Part shown: positions 22,326-34,584 of the stretch, piece by piece
Layout: each line of letters begins with the position of its first letter
How positions within the stretch are numbered: the first letter of the stretch is position 1
DNA from: Tetradesmus obliquus
Taxonomy: Eukaryota > Chlorophyta > Chlorophyceae > Sphaeropleales > Scenedesmaceae
Assembly: GCA_030272155.1 (NCBI GenBank)
Contig: CP126196.1
Span: 4,402,501-4,466,500, forward strand
Length of the DNA stretch: 64,000 nucleotides
Direction: 5' to 3'
Notes under the pieces: model-generated
What the model was told of the DNA's origin: nothing
What the model saw: the letters and a program-made list of their open reading frames with translations, nothing else
Database searches by the model: none
Translations under genes and position numbers: made by a program

Positions 22326-25300
22326 CTGCTGCTGCTGCTGGTGCTGCTGCTGGTGATAGGCTGCCCTGTTAGATCCCGGCCAGCCACCGCCAGTCAATGC
22401 CGGCGGCGGCTGCTGCCCGTAATGTAACACGTCATTATGTAATCCTGACAGCGCCTGTACCGCCCGCACCTCACTAGACCCTAGCCTGCTCAGTGCAGCA
22501 GATGCTGACATGGCATTAGGGCTGGGACTGCTGTACCGCCCAGAAGGTGTAGTGCCTACAGGCGATACAATTGTACCGCTTCCAGGTGGCGGCAGGCCGG
22601 CTGTACCGCCTGTTGTACTGCCGTACTGACTCACCACCTCGTCAAACAGGCGGGACACATGTGACTGCTGCTGACCTGGCACAACAAGATTCGGAGGCGC
22701 CCGCCCAGTAGCAGCAGCACCACTGCCACCTGCACTGCCAAATGCCTGGATCGCCGCCGCACCAAATGCACTGCTGCCGCCGGCAGCAGCAGCAGCACCA
22801 GCTGGCATGCCGCCGGTGACGCCGCCGTGGCTCAACCCCGGACCGCCGACGCCGCCCGTTATAACGCTGCCGGCCGCGCCGTGGGGCCCTAAACCGCCCC
22901 TGCCAAACCCGCGCAGCGCAGCATCTTGGTGCAGGCCTGACAGGGCTTGCACCGCACCCACCTCGCCACTGGCAAGCCTCGACAGTGCCAAGCTGCTGCT
23001 GCTGCCGCCGGCAAATGCGCCAGACCCTGCTGCTGCTGCTGCCGCAACAGATACTGGGGGCGTCGGCAGGCCGCCATATGGCTCGTTACTACTCGGCGAA
23101 CCTGCTGCTGCTGCTGCTGCTGCTGCCGCATCATTTGCTGCTGCTGCTGCTACCGCTGCTGCTGCTGCGATGGCAGCAGCAGCAGCAGAGCCCGAGGCAG
23201 TGCTGGTGATGGTGGAAGGCCTGCCAGCAAGGCCAGCCATGACTGAAGGCGTCTCCACAACCCGGTAGCCGCTGCCAGCTCGCGTTAATAACATGTCATC
23301 ACCGCCGACAACGCTACGGCTGTTATGCACGCCACCCATCGCTGCTGCCGCGCCGCTGCCAGCCTCGGCCGCCGCCGCTTCAAACACTGACCGCTGCTGC
23401 TGCTCATGCTGCTGCTGCTGGTAGCCGCCGCCGCCGCCTCCTGATGCATCTGACAGCAGCCGCCGACGCTTCGCCAGAGACTCCAGATCATTGCCGCCGC
23501 CGCCGCCGCTTGCTGCTGCTGCTGCTGCCGCCTGGTCCCACGATGACAGCGTGTCGCCGCCCCCGCCCGTCCAGCTCATCCTGCAGGGTTCAAAAATATT
23601 AAAGCAGCACCCCAAAACACGGTCGTAAGCACCAGCATGTCAGGGGGTTTAGCAACCTGAGAAGAAAAGGGAGATGTCAGGTGACGCAGAGCAGAAGCCG
23701 TGCCACCGTGGCAGCTGCTGCCGTGGTGGTCAGCGCACCCAAAGTGACTGCCGCAGGACGCAGCAAGAGCGCCCCACACACCACTCCGCACATCAATGCC
23801 GGATCAGCATGGACGCAAGACACATCCTCAAACCTGATCCGTGCTGCAGATCAGAGCTGCCGAGCACATCCACACCTTGCTAGCTGACCGCTGCAGATTG
23901 GGCAAGCGTCATTTGATAAAACATCCATCACAAAGCACACCAGCACATCAGCAAGCCGTGGTAATGCAACCCAAACTTTTGCTAGGACCCCGCACGTGCA
24001 TTTGATCACCCACCTGTGTACGCCCTTGCTGCCTGCTGCTGAGCTGCCCACTGCTGAGCTGCCCAGCCATCCACAACTCGCAATCGCACTGCTGCAAGGC
24101 GCGTGAGCGCCACTCGGCGAAACACAAAGCGCACCAGCACATCAGCAACAGCACGCCCTGATATTGAAATCCAAACATCTTCAGAAGTCCAACGCATGCA
24201 CTCAAAAAGCTCACCACCCACCTGTGTGCTCCCTCGCTGCCTGCTGCTGAGCTGCCCGGCCCATCCGTGCGGTGGCCGCCGCCCCGCTGTGAGAGCTGCT
24301 GCCGCTGCAGCGCCCCACCAAACTCATGGCCACCCGCTGCTGCTGCTGCTGCGGCGCCGCCGCCGCTGGCAGGTGCTGTGTGCTGCTCGCTGTTGCTGAT
24401 GGTGCCGCCTCCCAGGTAGTTCTGGATGGGGAAGTTTGTCTTGGCTGCAAAGGGAACGTCCATCAACAGAGCAAATTTCAGCGGACAAAGCGTGAGCGCG
24501 TGTTGCCTGCATGAACATGTCGAGTGTGCTACAGGTAGTTCTGGATTGGGAAGTTTGCTTTGGCTGCAAGTACAACACATCAGACAGGGAGGGTTGCAGT
24601 GAGGCATGTTGGCAAAGGGTTTTACATGGTGTTCTGTGCATCACACGAAGCCGCCCCCCAGGTAGTTTAGGACGGCCAATTTGGTCTTGGCTGCGGGTAT
24701 GGAGCGCAAACAGCACAGGTTGAGGTGAGCACAAAAGTTGCAGTCGGCACAAATTTGTGCCGGTCCCACAAGCTGATGTCGACTACGCATGGGCAAGTTG
24801 GCACTGGCGGACTGGCAGGCACAAGTGTCATAACAGCCAAGATAACATACCAACATAACTCAACGCGTGCACCCTCACCTGAGCCGCCGTGCAGCTCCAC
24901 CAGCTTCTGGTCATAAGCTCTTGCAGCCGCCTCAGCCACCGCAAAGTATCCCAGGAAGATCTTGCGGTTTTTGTGACCCAACTGGCAGCGCCACCGCCGA
25001 CTCTTCTTGTCCCAAAACACACCCCTGCAGCAGCAGGTTTTAGCATTCGAAAGCAGGTTTTAGCAGGTTTGGCAGGTTTTGGGTGTCACAGAACTTTGGC
25101 AATTTTGTGCCCCAACTGGCAGCACCAGCGGCAGCTCTTCTTGTCCCAAAACTCACCCCTGCGGCAGCAGGCTTGGCAGAGTTCAGCAGGTTTTAGCCGA
25201 CTTTAGCTGGTGTGGGTTTCGAGCAGGGTTTCTGCCGCTGCTGGCCCCGCCAGTGCCGGCTCGTCTTGTCTCAAAACACACCCCTGTGGATGGAAGTGTG

Positions 25301-28300
25301 TGTGCACTGCTAGTGATTTGGACGAAGCAGCAGCAGCAGCAACGCAGCAAGTATGCAATACAAACATTTGAACAAATGTTGATTGCACCTTTCATAATAG
25401 CCTAATCCTGGGCATTGCACAGATCGACCGCAACAGCTGCATCAAAACCTTCCCCACTTTCACCGTAAAGCAGAAACTAGGGCCACGGCAAAGCTCAAAC
25501 ACAACAACACCATCGCAATCTGTGCGCCAACATTCTCACCTATAGGAGTGTGCGCGCTCATCGTTACCCACAGCAGCACCATCAGCAGTCGTCTTCTGCT
25601 TCGTGCGCAGCACGCCTTCACAGCCGCCAGCCCTGCTGCGCCGCCGGCTGCGGCCGCCGCCGCCCCGCGCCGCACGGCTGCTGTGGCGGCCCGTGTCGCT
25701 GTCATCCTCGTCATCATCGTCGTCATTAACGTCATATTCGTCACTCTCCTCGCCGGCCTGGCGCCGGCTGCCGCGGCCGCCGCCGGGCGCGGCGCGCGCC
25801 TCGTGCGATCCGGCAGCAGCAGCGGCAGCCGCAGCGCCTCTCGCGTATGCGCCTGCTCGTGCTCTCTGCACCCAGGCTGCCTCAGCATCCACGTATTCAC
25901 CATCCATTTCTGCTGAATCAGCTGCATTGCCTGCTGCAGAGCCGCCATGCGTGCCCTCCAGCTGCTGCTGCTGCTGCTGCTGCTGCGGGGCACTGATGCC
26001 TAAACCACTGCCGTCGGTGGAAAGACCTCCTAAACCCTGCTCGCTAACGCGCGCGTGGTTGTTGTACCCCTCCAGGCCGTATGTGGCTAGCCGCTGCCTG
26101 AAGGCATCTAGATCACTGGATCCGGCAGCAGCAGCAGCAGCAGCAGCATCATTCATCATGGGGAGCCCCGGAGTCATTGCTGCTGCTGCTGCTGCTGCTC
26201 TGCTGGCATCGTAGTGATGCTGCTGCTGCTGCTGCTGGCTGTGGTGGCTGTGCTGCGGCTGCAGGCCGCCGCCGTACTGCTGCATCTCATTGTGCTGCCG
26301 CTGCTGACCGTGCCCGGCCCAGTGCTGCTGCTGCTGCTGGTGTGCAGCAAGCTCCCCAGCACTCCTGTAGTGCTGGTGCTGGTAATGCAGTCCTGCATGG
26401 TGCAGGTGCCCCACGTGCTGCTGCTGCTGCATGTGGTGGTTGCTGGCAGCAGCAGCAGCAGCAGCATGGTGGGCTGGGTGGCCGCCGTACAGGCCGCTGC
26501 TGCCGCCGTACTGCTGCTGCTGCTGATCTGGCAGCTCAGCAGCATGGTGCTGCTGCCAGTGGTGGCCGCCGTACTGCTGCTGCTGCTGCTGCTGCTGGTG
26601 ATGATGGTGGTGCATGCTGCTGCCACCGTATGCTGCTGGATCTGTTGCTCCGCCGTAATGCGCGTGCTGCTGCTGCTGTTGCTGCACCTGCTGATGGTGG
26701 TGGTGGTGACCTGGCACATGCTGCTGCTGCTGCTGCTGATCTTCGGGCCCGTCATAGCCGCCGCCACCTGCGCTGCCGCTGCTGTGGTGGTGATGGTGCG
26801 GGTATGCATAAGGGTTGCAATGACCGCCATGCCCGCCTGCCGCATGTTGCTGCTGCTGCTGCTGCAAGTGTTGCTGCTGCTGCTGCTGGTGGGTGTGGTG
26901 GTACTGCCCACCTGCATGCCCCCCATAGCCACCTGAATACGTCTGAGCCAGGCCGCTGTGGTGGTGGTGGCTGTGTGGGTGGTGACCTGGCACTGCTGCT
27001 GCTGCTGCTGCTGGTGCGCTGTGGGTGTAGCCGCCGCCGCTGCTGCTGTAGCTGCCAGGCTCCCCATACAGCGCCCCACCCTGAGAATGCGCATGTGGTG
27101 GGTGTGCACCTGCTATATGCGGGGCACTGTGGTGGTGATGGTGCCCCATCCCTGCTGCTGCTGCTGCCTCTTCAGCAGCAATGCCATAGCCGCCACCCCT
27201 GCCAAACCCTGCTGCATGGTGCTGCTGCTGCTGCTGCGCTGCATGGTGGTAGTGCTGCTGCCCTGCTGCTGCTGCCGCATGGTGGAAGCCTCCTTCGCTG
27301 TAACCCTGCTGCCCGATGTTGCCGCTGCTGTGGCGGGCAGCTAGCCCGCCACCATATGCACCAGCAGCAGCAGCAGCAGCATCTCCATACATACCCGCTG
27401 CCTCGCCGCCTGCTGCTGCTGCATGATGGTATGCGCCGTCTGCACCTGCTGCTGCTGCTGCAAAGTGACGGCTGCTGCCAACCACATCTTCCCTGCCGCC
27501 TGCAGGACCCCAGCTGCCTGGCGCAGCAGCAGCAGCAGCAGCGCCGCCGCTGCCAACGAATGGAGCCTCCGCAGTTGCGCCGTTGCTGTGCCGATAGCCG
27601 CCAGCCGCACCTGCAGCAGCCGCCGCTGCTGAACCATAGACCCCACCCGCTGAACCTGAGCCGCCTGAACCGCCACCGGCACTATGGTGACCTGGCAGGC
27701 CAAGCTTAACGTCTGCTGCTCCCCCGCTGCCATTGCTAGCGGCAGCAGCAGTAGCAGCAGCAGCCAGTGCATCTTCCAGCTTCACTGCTGCGGCAGCAGC
27801 AGCGTCATAGCTACCCCTGCTGCCTCCAAACTCATGCTGCTGCTGCTGCTGCTGGTGTGAGCTGGGCATGTAGTGTCCATCCCAGCTCCTGCGGACATCA
27901 ATTGCCCGCTGTGCTGCTTCCGCCAGCGCCTCATGACATGCCGCTGCTGCTGCAGCAGCTGCCGCACTATCCTGTGCTGCAGACTCGCTGCGGCGCCGCG
28001 TCTCAGCCGCTGCCGCTGCTGCTGCCGCTGCTGCCGCCACCGCTGCGGCGTCGTACGCGGCTGCTGCTTCGTAGGTTCTGCTCGGGGGCTCTGTGTTGAG
28101 CGGGGCGATTGAGGGCAGCCGCTGCATAGATGCAGTCACGCCACCTTGCTGCTGGTAGTATGAGTCTGAGGCATGCCCTAAACCTCCTGCAAGGAAGCTA
28201 TTGCCAGCCCCTGCTGCTGCTGCTGCATCATGCGAGGCAGGCAGCTGCTGCAGGAACGGGCTGCCGTGCTGCCCTGCTGCTGCTGCCGCCTGTGCAGCGA

Positions 28301-28986
28301 GCATGTCAGCGACAGTAGCTGCAGCAGACGGCATGCCAGCTGTTGCTGCAGCTACCGGCAGCAGCCGCTGCTCAATCTCCTCCTCATCTTCAGTGTCTGC
28401 CTCGGCGCGAGCTGCTGCTGCTGCTGCTGCCGCTGAGGCTGCTGCCGCGGCGGCTGATGCTGCTGCTGCTGCGGTGCGCTTTGCGGGCGCTTGCATGAGG
28501 TCCAGGTAGTCGGTGATGGGGAAGTTGGTGCGAGCTGCATTCAAAAGAGCAATGTAAGCGGACAGCAGCAGCAAAAGGCAGCTGAACATGCATGGCATGT
28601 AAGGGACGGAGGCATCTAAAGGGTGTCTGTTGTAGCAGCAGGCGCAGGGGGCTGCGCGCAAGTGGGATGGGTACCCAGGCACCTACGGCAACTGCCCAAG
28701 CACATGTTCCTGCAAACACACATGAACGGGCGACTTGCGCACAACCACATGCATACACCCTACTTCGCAGCTGCTGCTGTTACATACATGGAAGCAATTT
28801 GCTGGCAGCAGCAGATGCTGCAGCGGTTGCTGCTGCGCACCTCCTGCGCCCCGCAGCTCCACCAGCTTCTGGTCATATGCCCTGGCTGCCTCTCCAGCAT
28901 CGTCAAAATATCCCAGGAATATCTTTTTGCTTTGGTATCCCAGCTGGCAGCGCCAGCGGCGCGTCTTCCTGTCCCAAAAGACGCCC
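20778..28986 (-). CDS. AP2/ERF transcription factor with two AP2 domains and giant low-complexity regions (5' end not found)
   Basis: Exons in transcript order: 28986-28841, 28534-25540, 25024-24879, 24444-24222 and 23580-20778. All join in phase to about 2,100 codons, ending at TAG 20778-20780. AP2 domain 1 reads GVFWDRKTRRWRCQLGYQS...FLGYFDDAGEAARAYDQK and continues across the junction to TNFPITDYL. Domain 2 begins at the end of the long exon (AHSYR|GVFWDKKSRRWRCQLG), with FLGYF, AARAYDQKLVEL and TNFPIQNYL. Both domains are interrupted at identical places by 146-nt exons. Between the domains lie about 1,000 residues rich in Gln, His, Ala and Gly; about 930 similar residues follow domain 2, opening with a KRRR stretch. 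AP2 domains bind DNA, so a nuclear regulator is expected. An upstream exon supplying the first residues of domain 1 must exist; the sequence before 28986 (LSCKH) could alternatively be coding. Confidence 0.85.
24000..24040 (-). repeat. Duplicated tail of AP2 exon ending AHR|gtgggt
   Basis: The exon end encoding SSAAGSEGAHR with its donor (real donor at 24221) recurs downstream as SSAAGSKGVHR plus gtgggt, about 200 bp further along the transcript. Confidence 0.75.
24530..24696 (-). repeat. Two extra copies of the AP2 'AKTNFPIQNYL' exon head
   Basis: Besides the real exon head at 24444, copies with GCAG acceptors lie at about 24570 (AKANFPIQNYL, then a stop) and about 24695 (AKTKLAVLNYLGGG). 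Confidence 0.85.
25083..25285 (-). repeat. Two extra degenerate copies of the second AP2-domain exon head
   Basis: Upstream of the real 24879-25024 exon, copies occur at about 25110-25170 (FWDKKSCRWCCQLGHK) and about 25230-25280 (GVCFETRRAG...), each following an acceptor-like sequence. Confidence 0.8.
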
Positions 28987-29984
28987 CTGTGTTTGCAGGA
29001 CAAGTGCAGCAGCAGGCGAGGTCAGTCAGGTAGGATGTGCTGCGTAACACGCATGCAACATGACTTGGTTGAACGCTGCATCGTGGAAGGGCAAATTGAG
29101 TGCATGTGCTGGGCAAGCAGCTGCAGCTGTTGGGCAGTTCAATTATGGGGGCCTCACACAAGCCAGGAAACTGCCCAGGCTGCAGCATTCACGTAGAGGC
29201 CATTTCAGCATGCGTGCAGGCCGCAACAATATTCAATATATATGCTTGATGCATCGGCACGCGCAGCGTGCGCTGTGGAGGCAGTCGTGCACAGCACTGC
29301 GGGAAAGCCATCTGTGGACAGCCATGAGTGGCAACAACGGCAGGTGCATGTTCACCAGGCTTGCTGAGTTGCTGCAGATCGGACCATCACCATGATCGAC
29401 GCCCTTCTGCTGCTTGCTAGACACTCTGGTGACCGACCGCGCCCAGGCCCGCAAGCCAAACTGGCCAGGCAACGGCTTGCGGAGCACAGGGATGCACCCA
29501 GCGATGCTCTAAAGCACTCACCGATACTGGCGTTTCAATCTTTCCCTCTCTTCAGCGCTGAGAGCCTTTGCTGGATGGCACTCCTCGGCGTCAGAATCGG
29601 CCATGATCGCTCCCTGAGCGGGGTCAGCCTACACTAGTCCATTCATCATTTTCAGCGAGAGGTGCAGCCGGTTGATCGCACCAGCTACCAGCACTCGTGA
29701 GGCGAGTAGCAAACCAGGCCTACGTCGTTGATGATCACAGCTCAGAGGCTGAAAGCATAAAGCAAGCAGTGCCATTAAACAAGCAAACTCTCATGGTGTA
29801 CTCAGCAGCTGCTGCTGCCCGTGGGTGACACCCAGACCCTAAAGAGTACTGTGCCTAGCCAGCACACGGCCTCGCCGCATCCAACTGCCTTGAAGCTTTT
29901 GTTTGCGTTGATTGAACCACGTGATAAAGCAAAACACAGCATCATGCTGCTCTCGGTCAACTCGAAAAACACACTGTCACAGCA
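28987..29984. other. Upstream of the known AP2 exons, no exon recognised
   Basis: Must contain or precede the missing 5' exon(s) of the AP2 gene unless they lie beyond other genes. I searched the minus strand for an exon ending Tyr-Arg in phase and found no convincing candidate. Confidence 0.35.
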
Positions 29985-30323
29985 TCGCGACACGCGGGGC
30001 GGTTCGTGCTGCCGAGCTAACGCTTTGAGATCAACCGTTTCACTTTGAGACAGTTGCTCATATTGCTGGCAGCGGGTCACCCGGGTGGCAGAAGTGAGAC
30101 TGCTGGTGTGGCACTGGGGCAGTGACGCCACCGCCAGCGGCACACCACCTCGCTTTTTTCGGCAGCTGATCGTTAACAGGTATAAACAGAATTGCAACAC
30201 AGGCCAAAAAAGGGCCGCACTTTCATTGGCAATGCAGCCTGTGCAGCGGCAGCAGCTCCTGCTGCTTGGAGCCATGCTGTCCAGAGTTCTGACCGCAACA
30301 AATCTAAGGACACTACGCAGCAT
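29985..30323 (-). other. Module homologous to 18650-18937, downstream of the MYND gene
   Basis: The minus-strand frame includes LDSMAPSS...CCRCTGCIANESAA and, further on, SLTSATRVTRCQ. Both match the plus-strand frame at 18650-18937; about 85 bp around TSATRVTRCQ is clearly alignable. It could be MYND-gene 3' UTR, a separate small gene or a repeat. The frame continues to 29802 without recognisable features. Confidence 0.45.
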
Positions 30324-30529
30324 GGCATGCGCCGCAACAACATCACCAATCCAGATGCCCGGTCAAGCCACCTACATCATCATGCTTCCCAATCAAGCCA
30401 TGCATCATCATGCTCCTCGATCAAGCCACATCTTTCCCCCTTGAACGCCCTGCAACATGTTCATGTCTTGCCCTTGTTGCACAGCAGTTGACCAGCACAG
30501 CCACGTGGCGAGCCTGTTGCCAGCAGTGC

Positions 30530-32633
30530 TCAGCTGCTGCCTGCCGCAGGAGCAGCAGCAGCTGCAGCTGCCACAATCGCCTTGCAGGTGGCCATGTGCT
30601 GCGGCCAGTGAGCGGTCTGGCACTCCTTGGGGCAGTACTTGTCAGCCTTGCACCGGCTGCAGCGGCAGCTCTTGTTTGACGCTATCACCAGCCGCACCTC
30701 ATTGGGGCCACTCACGCTGCAGCAGCCAGGGTTGTTGCAGCAGGCTCGGCTGGGCACCACCGCGGCCACTGCCGCAGCTAAGGCATGCAGCACGCGGGGC
30801 AGATTCCCAAACACACCGGGTGCCTGCAGCAGCGCTGCCACTGCAACATCAAGCTGCGCACTGCTGCTGCTGTTACTGCTGTATGTTGCAGCTCCAACCA
30901 TGCCTGCTTGCACGCTTTCACATTCGGCTGCTGCCTGGCTCACAGCCTGCTGCAGTGCCTCTGCCGTTGCTGCGATGCTGGCTGCGCTGCGGCTGCGGCT
31001 GCTGCTGCCTGCTGCAAGCTCAGCTGCCAGTTCAGCTGCCTGCTGACTCAGCCAAGCCGCCACATCAGAGCAGTCCTGCAGCAAAGCTGCTGCAGTGTGA
31101 CCTGGCCGCAGCTTCTGTGCTACATCAATGCACTCCACGAGTGCTGCTCTGCGGTCATCACCAGCTAAGCCGCCTGCAGTTACTTCAGACAGCGCGCTGC
31201 CAGCAGCATGCAGGCTGCGGGCAGCCAGCAGCAGCCAGAGCCGCTTGTCATCAGCACTGTTATGACAGCTGTTATAACAACTGCTGAAGATCTGCCGTGC
31301 CAGGCGGGCCAGGTCAACAGCGAAGCGAGCAGCCACCCAGCCCGCAAACATGCCAGCATTGCCATCCTTGCCCGCAGCACGCTTTGCGTAGCTGAGGCAC
31401 AGGCTGAACAGCTGCAGCGGCGGCTGCCGCAGCTGCTGCTGCTGCTGGCTTGAGCCAGGCGTTACTGTTGCTGTCACGACATCCAGCACGCGCTGCTGCG
31501 CATACAGCTGCCTGCAAGGGCACAGCAAGCACAGGCTGTAATGCTGGTGGTTGCGCATCATCCTCAAAGAAGTCCTCATCCGACGTCTTCGCTCAAACAC
31601 TTGAAACAACAGATGCATTGCCACTGTCAACATCATAGTAACCGACCGCTGCTGCGCGTAAAGCTGCTTGCAGGCACAGCATGGTTTGCTTGTACTTGGT
31701 GAACGAGTATATTGATCAGCAAGGCATCATAGCGCTGTTTGCTACAACAACATTGTATATGCCTGTCGTGTTCCTGCCAAACAGCTGTGCCAGCAGCATC
31801 AGCATACATGCTGTGCACGAAGCAGCCATCACAACAAGGCGGCTGTTGGTCCTTGCAAACACCTTGCAGCACATGCTGCACTATGCAGCCACGGCAGCAT
31901 CTAGCCACATGCCCTACTAAGCAGTATACCCCAGTGCTAGCCTGAGCGTGAAACCCCAGCTTACCTCATGTTGATGTTTGCATATTGCAGCAGCAGGTTG
32001 CTGCGGTGCGCCACCTCAAGTGCTGCGCTGACAGCAGCAGGGGCCTGCAGAAAGGCCTGCGCCAGCACTGGCACACTGCCTGCACAGCAGCAGCGCAGCG
32101 GCAGCAGCAACAGCAGCAGCGGCGCCGGTGGCGGCGGCATAAACAGCGGCAGCAGCAGCATCGTCAGCAACAGCAGCAGCAGCAGCAGCATCGGAAGGCC
32201 TGCGCCAGCATACCTGCGCTGCCTGCAGAGAACAAAGCAATGCGCACGTTGTGCTGTTGAATACGCTGCAGTTCAATAGAACATAGCGTTAAGCTGCTGC
32301 TGCTGCTGCTGCTGCTGCTGCAGCACGTACTGCTACTGGCGCACCTGTTGCAAACAGGCCTTGAATCACCAAGCTGGCTTCTCAGCCACCACAGCAGGCT
32401 CCTCCACATGGTCTGTGCCAGGCTGCCACAGCTGCAGGCCTGCTGCTGCCATCAGCTTCACATCCTGTGCTGACGCTGCGGGGGCCAGCAGCTGCAGCAA
32501 CGGCTGCACCAAGGCATCAATGTCAAGCCGCCTGCTGCTGCTGCTGCTGCTGGCGGTGGTGTCAGAGCCGCCTGGCGGTTCAATGCTGTAGGGCTGCGAC
32601 TCCAGGAAGCCGCTGATGATCTCACAGCACCTG

Positions 32634-32676
<43 letters not shown>

Positions 32677-33479
32677 GCACTGCGTGGGAGGGATGACAGC
32701 AATGCTCTCCAGCATGCTGTGCAGCATGCAAAGCTACCCTGCAGCCTGAGCCAAACTTTCTGCTTGAAACCCAACACAGGCCCCTCCCGGCCCCCCCCAC
32801 CTGAGCACCGTCTCCTCGTCCGGCTGCAGCAGCTGCAGCTCAGCCAGCACCAGCAGCAGCGGCTGAGCAAGCGCCAGCGGCAGGATGACTGGATTCACCG
32901 GCTTTCTGAGCCAGCCGTAGCCAACAGCCAATGATGCTGTTCCGCGGTACGGCTGCCGCATCGCGTCCTGCGGCAGGCGCTCGCGTGCCTCTGCGCAGGC
33001 CGCCAGCAGCAGCAGCACGTCATTCGCGGTCTTGTCTGCCTGCATGCACAGGAATACCCAAATGCGCTTCATCACACGGGCAGGTTTTGCGGCTGGTTGA
33101 GAGATGCCAAAGTCGTGCGCGGCATGCAGCAGGCAAGCAGCGTATGTTGGCGTCCCAGCAGCAGCAAGGCAACAATTGTTTGACTCTCGAAAGATCGCGT
33201 GACAAGCCTAACCACATGCCTAACCATAACCTACAAACAGCATGCTGTCCTTACGACCATGCTTGGAGGCTAGGGGCCTGTTTGGCCATTTTTGCAAGTG
33301 TCTCGAGAGAACGCAAGACAACAAGCATAGCTGAGTAGCTGCTGCAACAGCCCTGCATACAGTTGGTGTCTCACTTCTTGCAGCTGCCTGGTGCTTCGCG
33401 GTGCCAGCCCCAATGCAGGCATCAGCGCCAGCTCATGGTATGGCTGCACCTCAATCCTGCCCTTGCGCTGCTGCCCTTG

Positions 33480-33524
<45 letters not shown>

Positions 33525-33805
33525 GCCCGCATTGGTGATGTTCCCTTGAGCCGAACATACAGTGCCGCTGCAGCAAGGCACAGCTGCAGCACAGCGCACA
33601 GCAGCAGCTCAGGGGATGCCAGCAGGCGTGGCACAGTTGCCAGAAGTGCTTCCATGTCTGTGCGGTTCGTTAGTTGGATGTCGAAAAGAATCCTAGTACT
33701 GAAGACTGGTGTCAGGCTGGCCACACTAATCAGCCACTGGTTGCGCATATCTAGAGCAGGGGAGCCGCGCTTCGCTGGAATGAGCGGCCTGCTGCTGCTG
33801 TTGCA

Positions 33806-33851
<46 letters not shown>

Positions 33852-34551
33852 GGAACGCAGCTGCTGATACCTCCCGTCATGAACTCCGCAGTGAACAATC
33901 CCCGCATGTGCTGCAGCGTCACCACATGCAGCAGCGCAGCACTCAGCGCAGCAGCAGGCTCCAAGGTCTCTGTCAGCGGGGCTCGTTTGCCCATGACCGC
34001 CCCTGGCCACTGCGACAGCAGCTGCTGCCACAGCAGCAAAGGGTGGCCGATGGGGTGCAGGAGGTGGTCAAAGTGGCGCTGCCGCTCGCGCTGCGGCAGC
34101 TGCTGCAGGTGCTGCTGCTGCGGGCTGTCTGGGTGCAGCGCGGCTGCCCAGGTGGTGAAAGCCTTGGCTAAGGCGCGCAGCAGACCTGCAGCGGCATGGC
34201 AGGGCGTGCACATCACCATGTGTCTTCTGCAAGAGAGTTTAGCAGATGGGGTGATGTTTGATTTGTGAATGTGTTGAGTAGGCGTTGACGTGTGAGCACC
34301 AGGTGCAACTCTCTTAAGCTGAGCAGCGGCTGGCTGGGCGTGTGCCTGAAGCAGGGTTCGGTCCATTGCACTGGATTGTAGTTTATCATAATCAAACGGA
34401 GTGGCGCTGCTGGTGGTGATGGCGACAATGCAGGTATGGTGTGCTCCCTTGTAGCTGATATGCCATGCTGATGCCGTCTATGTGGAGTGCTGCAACATGC
34501 GGCATGTCATGACGTGCGTGCGCGGTGCCATGCAGGAGTGCCATGCAGGAG

Positions 34552-34584
<33 letters not shown>

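Noticed and set aside
21142..22356. 404-codon plus-strand open frame, Ala/Ser/Pro-rich
   Set aside because: It is the complement of the AP2 C-terminal exon, which fits the gene by phase. The plus frame has no splice context or recognisable domain.
26177..27709. 510-codon plus-strand open frame of Ala/Gly/His composition
   Set aside because: Shadow of the minus-strand AP2 linker exon.
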